From NCBI RefSeq assembly GCF_000204055.1, contig NW_006768783.1, forward strand, positions 961,985 to 1,025,984: DNA of 64,000 nt, in the 5' to 3' direction. This document shows positions 57,407-64,000 of this stretch, piece by piece. The position numbers were made by a program, and so were the translations under genes. Numbering within the stretch: the first letter of the stretch is position 1; each line of letters starts with the position of its first letter. Below the pieces are notes generated by a model that saw only the letters and a list, made by a program, of their open reading frames with translations, was not told the DNA's origin and ran no database searches. Source of the DNA: Melampsora larici-populina 98AG31 (Eukaryota > Basidiomycota > Pucciniomycetes > Pucciniales > Melampsoraceae).

Positions 57407-60400
57407 ATGTCCGATCACGAAACTTCATCTGGACCTCATTCACCGCCTCATTCAACCTCAGTCTATGCTTCTGTGAACTCTAGAGGACCTGGTCGTAGGA
57501 ACAACAAGACTCATGTTTCTCAGTCATCTGGTTCAAGTCTTCGAAATTCAAAATTCAATCCTGATCTCGATTCACCTCGTAGTCAATCTTCTGCTTCAAC
57601 TAAACCTGTCTCTCGAAAGAAACCCACTCCGATCACCTCTAATCCTCATGATATGGATCGTGTCATTAGTCTCTTTAGGAATCCTAAATTCTATTACGAA
57701 GGTTTTTATCTTTAACTTTTAATCAAATCACATCAACTCATTTGACTTTTTGGGTATCATTTTCCAGAATCTTCATGCTGATACCACTGATTTGTGTCAT
57801 CTTCTTTCCACAGGCTTCATTTTACGTCGTACTGTACTTCTTTCCGATGGTCAACCTCCCAAACGTACCGATCCACAACCAACTTGGGCGAAATTTTATG
57901 TTCAAATCGCCGGAACAACAATTTCAAGTTGGGATGCAGTCGAAATGGAGATCGCAGCCAAAGAGGGAAGACAAGTGGCTCCCAATTACACCAACATCAC
58001 TGATGCTTCAGTCTCACTACCTGAATCAAACTCTTCCAAGGCGGCCCAAGACCTCAAGGCTCCTACTCCCTTCATCTTCTTTCTTAATAATGCAGGTCGT
58101 AACAAGTTTGTCTTTAGTTGTTCTGATCAACGTACTCTCCTCTCTTGGGTCACTGCAATTCGACTTGCAGCTTGGGAACGATCACGTCTTTCTGAAATTT
58201 ACACCGGCACTTTACTTGCGACTCGGCCGGAGGCATCCCAACCCAAGGAAAAGAGTGAGGGATGGTTAATGGTTCGTCTTCCTGGTGATACAGAATGGAC
58301 TCGAGTCTGGTGTACAATTGTCGGAGGGGATTCAACCGGTACTGCTTTATCAGGCTCGATGGGTTACAAGGATGGGAAGAGACCTAAACGGAATAGTATC
58401 TTTGGTCTGGGTGGTTTCGGAAGCAATCGACTCAGCTCTACCTCTCCCCAACCTGGTCTCAGTCCCGACAATGATCATGAGCCACTCTTGATGTTTGCAC
58501 CCAAGAAAGGTGCCAAGAAGGTCTTAGGCACTATGAGTGCTGTTCAATTTGTAGCCGCAATGTATCCCGAATCAAAAGCCTTGATCGATTCTTCGACCAT
58601 GTTCAAGATTGAAGGCAAGTTCCATGCGCACGGCCCTGATGGACGACCCATCGATCAGACCGGAGTCGAAGGATTTGTTCTTGCTACTCCTGGTGAGGGT
58701 ACAGTAGCGGACATGCTTGGATGGCTCTTGGGTATTATGGATGCGTTTGCTCTTTACGGTCGTCCTGCGACACCCAATTACGATCTTAAAGACCCATCAA
58801 GTTTTTATTTTGGATACCCTATCGTCAGTTTGCCTCTTTCGATCTCGATGTTTGGCTCCATACTAATGACCGATTTGTTTTTCTTCCAACTTTTCTAGGG
58901 TCCCGATTCAGATAGACTCTTTTTGGAACGAGAATGGGCCGAGGATGTCGATATCAATGAAAACAGTTTGTGTGAAATTCGGCTAGCCTTGAAATCTATC
59001 TTGGTTCAACGCATGCAATCCTTGGCTTCGCCACTCTCTCAAGCTAAACAATCCTATATCTCAAAACCAGCTAGCAGCCCTGCTAAGGACATGGAAAAGT
59101 CTCAACCGGGAGTGAACAAGCCCGATGGTATGTCTCATCCATTCAACTTGGTCATCATCACTTCTGTGGTCATCTGGATGGAATCGTTCAGCGTTTGCCT
59201 CGTGCATCGTCCTAGCAGTCCTCAAAGAAGAAACCGACTCAGCGCCAGCGCTTGATCCTCGCCTTCTCAACCCCAATGGCCTACAAGGAGATCGACAGCA
59301 ATCATCCTCTTCATCTAAATTCACCGGCCTAAGTCCCACGAGTAGTGGAGAGGCAAGTTTTCCTATCAGCTGAAGCATTCCCAATCAACATGGCCACTAA
59401 CATTTTACAAAACTTTTGCCTATGCTGCCATCTCAAATATGCACATTGTATCACAGTCCCCAGTAACCTCATTTCACTCAGCTCAAGCTGCATCACCTGC
59501 ATCACCGCCAGCTAGATCTCCCGCATCACCTCAAGATGTCTCGTCCGAACACGTATCACCTCAAGCTGCATCTTCTCATGCCACATCACCTCAAACTTCC
59601 CTCACGCTTCCTGTTCACGCAGATCTGACAGACGACATACATGAATTCTCAAGCTACTTTTCTATTCCTGAATCGACACAATCCCCTGGCAAAAAATCAG
59701 AACCTATTGATTCATCTCCGTCAAAGTCTCTGGTGTCTTCACCTGTACAGGAAAGATCGACAAAGTCACCGGATCCTTCACCATCTCAATCTTCACAAAA
59801 GATAGGCTCTCCTGTAGCTGTGACTGCCTCAGGGTCTGAACCTTTGGAAGTCTATGATGATATGCTATATGCTCTCAGTTTTGCTGACGATCCTGCGATG
59901 ACCGAAAGAAATGCTGGCCCATCTTCATCACAGCAAACCCCGCTTAGCGAGCTTTCAAACAATCCTCAACCAGATTTTTTGAACCGACCACCACCATCCC
60001 GATCATCTCCTCCAACCATCACTATGACTGAAGCGCCCAAGACGAGTTTTCCTTCTTCTTTCGCCGCGGGCAAGAAGAGTGCTGCACGGATTGCTGCTGC
60101 TCAGGCTGCCCAAGCTGCAGGCAAGGCTGCAATTCACATGCCAGGTAAAGCTCGTGGGGTGGGAAGATCTACCAGCAATGTACCAAAGAAAACTTGGAAT
60201 GAGGACAGCGAAGATGAGGAAGACGAAGATGAGGAGGAAGAGGAAGAAGAGGAGGATGACGATGATGATGATGATAATAATCTACAATCTATGAGGCCAT
60301 CACCATCGGTCCGTTCACCAACTGAACGATTGCCTGATACTGGTAAGTGTCTGCTTTTCCTAACTTTTTCAGTATCAAGATCTCACTCTTCATTTCTTTA

Positions 60401-61628
60401 CCTAGGTCATCAATCCGTTCGCAATACTATGGCTCATCAATTACCTTCATCAACGCATGGTAAGTACTCAAACCAACCATGATGTCAAATGAAGTAGAGC
60501 TAAGATGAAGTATTTTCTCGGGTAGTTTCTTCTTCCCATATGCACCATCCGCAACATAGTACAGGTGAACAGCATGGTCACTTTCCAAGTTCGACATCGC
60601 GTCGGGAGATACCAGCGGTACTACGAGATCAACCTGAACCAATTGATACAACTGGTCTCCGACCCGCCTTTAGTACTCACGGTTTACTACATCGGGTAAT
60701 GCAGGAGAAGCAAGAGAAATCGATCCAGTCGATCCAAGAAGCGGCCCATCGATCAGGCGAGCCATTAGTGCAAGTGAATCATAAACCACCACCACCCCAG
60801 AATGGATTATTAGGAGCGATTGCAAGTCATGAGCGAGATCGAAAACGAGATGGAGGAATGGGAGCGGTTTTGACCGAAAGAGTTAGAGAACGAAAAGTTT
60901 TAGAAGGTAGACAAAGAGAAATGGAAGAGATGCATCGAGCCTCAATGGTGAATGGAGGGATGGGTATGATGGGATATCCTAATTATGGACCTATGATGCA
61001 AGCTGGAATGATGCCTATGATGTATAATCCTTCGATGATGGGAGGAATGGCTGGGATGGGAAGTCCACCGGGTAGTGGAGGTGGATATGAACAAATGATG
61101 TTTCATCAAGCTCATCAAATGCAAATGCAGCAACAAGCTATGCTCGCAGCTCAACAAGTCGGTCATCTTTTTTTTTCTATTGACGCGTTCTTCTGGAGTC
61201 TGGAAATACCTGACTTGAATCCGATTATATATTCGAATTAATCTAATGTTTTTTTTTTGGTTTTTGTTTGATTTTTATTTGTTTCATAGGCTTATATGTC
61301 ATCCTTTTCAGGATATCCTGGAGGACCTAATCAAATGATAGGATCAAGTCCTAATCTGATGGGTACACCTAGTATGATTGGAGGTAATCTGAATTCACAT
61401 CAAAGTATGTATTTACCAAATCATGGAGGATATCTAAATGGAAATAATTATCAAATGATGACACCTGGTGGTGGTGGTGGTTCTGGTGGTGGTGGTTCAA
61501 TGATTGGAACTCATTCGAATCATCCTACACCTCCTACTGCGGGTCATCAATCACAAATGAATTATTTTGGAAGTGTTGGAAAGATCAATCAACCACAACA
61601 ACAGAATCATGAGAATGGAGCACAATAA
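57407..61628 (+). CDS. CAF120/SKG3-type PH-domain protein (CCR4-NOT-associated)
   Basis: Eight exons (57407-57701, 57814-58823, 58899-59127, 59216-59352, 59457-60342, 60406-60459, 60526-61157, 61290-61628) join in frame to 1,193 residues. A Ser-rich N-terminus leads into a PH domain (about residues 97-240) starting FYYEGFILRRTVLLSDGQPP, with TWAKFYVQIAGTTISSWDA and LLSWVTAIRLAAWE. A conserved second block follows (SEGWLMVRLPGDTEWTRVWC, FAPKKGAKKVLGTMSAVQFV, GFVLATPGEGTVADMLGWLL). This is the arrangement of yeast Caf120 and Skg3, linked to the CCR4-NOT complex and bud-site or polarity functions. The second half is low complexity: Ser/Pro repeats, an acidic run of about 25 Asp/Glu at 60,205-60,280, then Gly/Met/Gln-rich sequence. 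Intron 4 has a GC donor (GCAAGT at 59353). The first intron is read as 57702-57813 because only that acceptor restores the PH start. Confidence 0.87.
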
Positions 61629-62528
61629 GAAGAAACTTTAATAAACAATAATGGGGAAAGGATGTAGTTTTTTTTTTTGAAGTTTTTTTTTCTTTTCTTT
61701 AGTGAAATAGATTTTTGTCTTTTTTTTTAAATCAAAATAAGATGAAAATTAACAAATTTGTGGACAAGACTTTATTTATTTTCGTTTCATTTGGTTTTTT
61801 TCTGTGTTGGTTTTTGTTTTTCTCTCTTTCTCTCGCTTCAAGTTCTATTCTGTTTAATCTGTTTGTGATGTTTTGTTTGATTTGGTTTTGTGATATACAT
61901 ACAATAGAGATAAGAAGAAAGAAAGATATATATTAAAAGAAGGAAAGTTTGAAGGATTGTTATTATATACATAGGAAATGAAGGATGACATTGATAATCT
62001 TATATGAAGTTTGTGGTTTTGTTTTGATGATCTGAGAAGTGTATGGTGTAGTGGAATAGTATAGCAAAGTAAAGTCTTGAGAATAGGTTTTTGCTATAGA
62101 TATTTCAGTTTTTGGAATAAATTTTTCTTAATGAATTCCTTGTCTGCTAAGACATCAAGAGATAGAGAATGAGCCCAGAGGTTATCGAAAGTGGGGTGAG
62201 TGTGAGAGCTGGGCTGAGGGAAAGGCAATCGATGATATGAGGTGTAACCCCAACGTAATCGCTCTCCACGGCCGAAAATAAGACTTTTAAGCTTTTTGAG
62301 AGAGATGGACCGAAAATAAGGCTCAATATTCCGATCAGCTTGGATCAGCAAAGATTACGCACACTACAAAAGAATCGCATAAACGAATCAAGTCATGACC
62401 ATCATGCCAACTGAGCATTCCTTAACTCGATTACTTCTTATCTCATTAATATTCATCTTTAGAAATCCATCAAATCAAATCAATTCATTCAATCTTCTAT
62501 ACCAATAAAACGAGAAAAGATTGATAAG
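61629..62528. other. intergenic, poly-T-rich 3' region and promoter
   Basis: Begins with T-rich tracts after the CAF120-like gene, consistent with its 3' untranslated region. A minus-strand frame at 62094-62351 is unsupported. The A/T-rich leader of the F-box gene ends the interval. Confidence 0.4.
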
Positions 62529-63999
62529 ATGGAAAACACGATCAATCAAATAACTAGCTTACCATACGAGATTCTAGTGATGATCTTACGAGAATTTGTT
62601 AATCAAATAAATGCAAGAAATGATTCAAGCCGTAGATGGAGTGATACAGAAAAGCTTCAAAAGAAACCATCAATGAGAGATTTAATAAATTTAAGATTGG
62701 TTAGTAAGAGATGGTCAAAGAGTGTGTTATCGATTTATTTTGAATCGATTACTATTGATAGTTCAGAAAGGGCTAGATTGATTTTGGATCATTGGAATGA
62801 AGATTTCTTTGGACTTGAGGATTATTGTCCGGTTAAAACTCTTAAGATTAAAGGTCTTTGGTATCCTTATGAACATGAAGAAGGGGAACATGTTGAAGGG
62901 CTTAGGATTTTAAAGAAAAGTAAGAACTCAATGATTCTTATTAGCATTGATTGAGTCCATTTACTAACTTTTGTTCTACTTTTGTTTTTTTTGGATGTAA
63001 ATAAAAGGATTAACTCTAGTATCAATAGATCAACTCACAAGTTTAATCGAATTACTTGGTAAAAACTTAACAAGTTTAAAAATCACATTTTACAAGTACG
63101 CAGGACTTTCGAATCGGTTCATCAAAGTTTCTCAACCGATTCTCAAATCATTAAAATCATTAAAACTTTCAGTACACAGAAGACCGGATTTCGAATACTC
63201 CAATTTAACTTCCATCACCCGCTTTTTACACAACTTACCACAACTTGAATCTTTAACTTTATTTTCAGTTTTATTTGATTCATCTGTCATCATCGGATTC
63301 GGTTCACAAGAATCAAAACCAATAGGTTTAACAAATTTACAACACTTTAGTTTCGTTTTATTCGAAACTAATTATGAATTGATTTCACAATTTACAAAGA
63401 GTTCAAAGAATACATTAAAGACTATTCGATTATTATCATGTTCAAGTTCAGATGAAGCAATAGAAAAAGTTTTAAGTCCAATTAAAGATACATTAGAAGG
63501 AATCTTTACGAGCTCTTTTACTGATGAAATCATTGGAAATGTCATTCAATGGAGTTTTCCAAACTTACGCGTTATAGGAACTCATCATCATCCTAGATGG
63601 ATTTGTGAAAAGCTTCATTGGTTACAAGTTGAGATGTTAAGATACGTACGAACGATTGTGATTGATTTAGATGGTGGTGAAGAGTATTGGTCTGAAAGTT
63701 TTAGTGTGATGGAACCTGATGTATTGAAGAATGTACCGAACCTTAAACTGATTGTGTTTTGTGATCGGTATGAAGAATCTGAGGTTCAATTCATTGATCC
63801 TGATTTGGTTGAAAGTTTTAGGGAACATGGGATTCAATGTCATCTCATTGATAAATTGGTTCCAGATGAAATCATGGTATGTTTAGAATTTTGTTTCTTG
63901 TCTTTTGAAAGTCAAAGGCGTTTGAAGAATTGATGCTGATTTGGTTTACTTGGTTATTAGGAATTGGATTATAAACTTAATGGACCAATGCTAAAATGA
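62529..63999 (+). CDS. F-box protein with degenerate leucine-rich repeats
   Basis: Three exons (62529-62919, 63008-63876, 63961-63999) join in frame to 432 residues, finishing one base before the window end. The N-terminal F-box is ITSLPYEILVMILREFV...LINLRLVSKRWSKSV (about residues 8-70), which would bind Skp1 in an SCF ubiquitin ligase. The rest has irregular leucine-rich repeat character: LTSLIELLGKNLTSLKITF, then ILKSLKSLKLSVHRR, LPQLESLTLFSVLF, TLKTIRLLSC, FPNLRVIGTH and VPNLKLIVF. This part would choose the substrate. F-box/LRR genes of this kind are expanded in rust fungi. The target is unknown. The final exon is only 39 bases (ELDYKLNGPMLK and stop), and a longer last exon beyond the window is not needed. 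Confidence 0.82.
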
Positions 64000-64000
64000 A

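Noticed and set aside
57742..58269. 175-codon plus-strand frame overlapping the CAF120-like gene
   Set aside because: It is a shadow of the PH-domain exon in another frame, with no conserved sequence.

Overview
The window looks like nuclear DNA of a basidiomycete, most likely a rust fungus (Pucciniales). Genes are cut into many short exons by introns of about 65-110 bases with GT..AG (twice GC..AG) ends and recognisable branch sites. The conserved proteins are fungal, and the space between genes is AT-rich and full of transposons. The rust assignment is inferred from gene content, base composition and transposon density, not from a marker gene.

Layout. 1-16 kb (mostly minus strand): a prephenate dehydratase gene whose ACT domain I could not find, a five-exon secreted cysteine-rich protein, a nine-exon MFS monocarboxylate-type transporter, a ten-exon polytopic membrane protein of unknown family and the tRNA-splicing endonuclease subunit SEN54. 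16.6-24.3 kb: a nested transposon island. It holds a complete-looking 4.6-kb PIF/Harbinger element (transposase plus a Myb/SANT-like partner), a Mutator-like element with a perfect 10-bp target duplication, and two inverted copies of an older repeat on the flanks. 24.5 kb: an intron-containing tRNA-Ser(AGA). 26.6-38 kb: a transmembrane protein-disulphide-isomerase-like gene, a SUV39/Clr4-type histone H3K9 methyltransferase and, divergently transcribed from it, the Paf1-complex subunit CTR9. 38-53.5 kb: a second transposon-rich stretch with a MULE-type long-TIR element, a hAT-type MITE, a long-inverted-repeat element, a decayed Ty3/gypsy element carrying a Harbinger-type MITE, and a TA-flanked MITE. 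A probable wax-synthase-like membrane protein and a frame-interrupted channel-like protein lie between them. 53.5-64 kb: an alternative (type II) mitochondrial NADH dehydrogenase, a CAF120/SKG3-type PH-domain protein and a leucine-rich F-box protein that finishes one base before the window ends.

Gene models were assembled by hand from splice signals. For PDI, H3K9 methyltransferase, CTR9, SEN54, NDE1, CAF120, MFS, F-box, the secreted protein, the membrane protein and both Harbinger genes, all exons join in frame to a single stop. SEN54 acts on intron-bearing tRNAs such as the tRNA-Ser here, and CTR9 and the methyltransferase both act on chromatin, but I see no evidence that neighbours are co-regulated. 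The most notable findings are the two-gene Harbinger element with a 211-bp MITE sharing its termini, three non-autonomous elements with exact target duplications (10, 9 and 8 bp), the cysteine-rich secreted protein and an 18-bp tandem repeat inside the SET domain.
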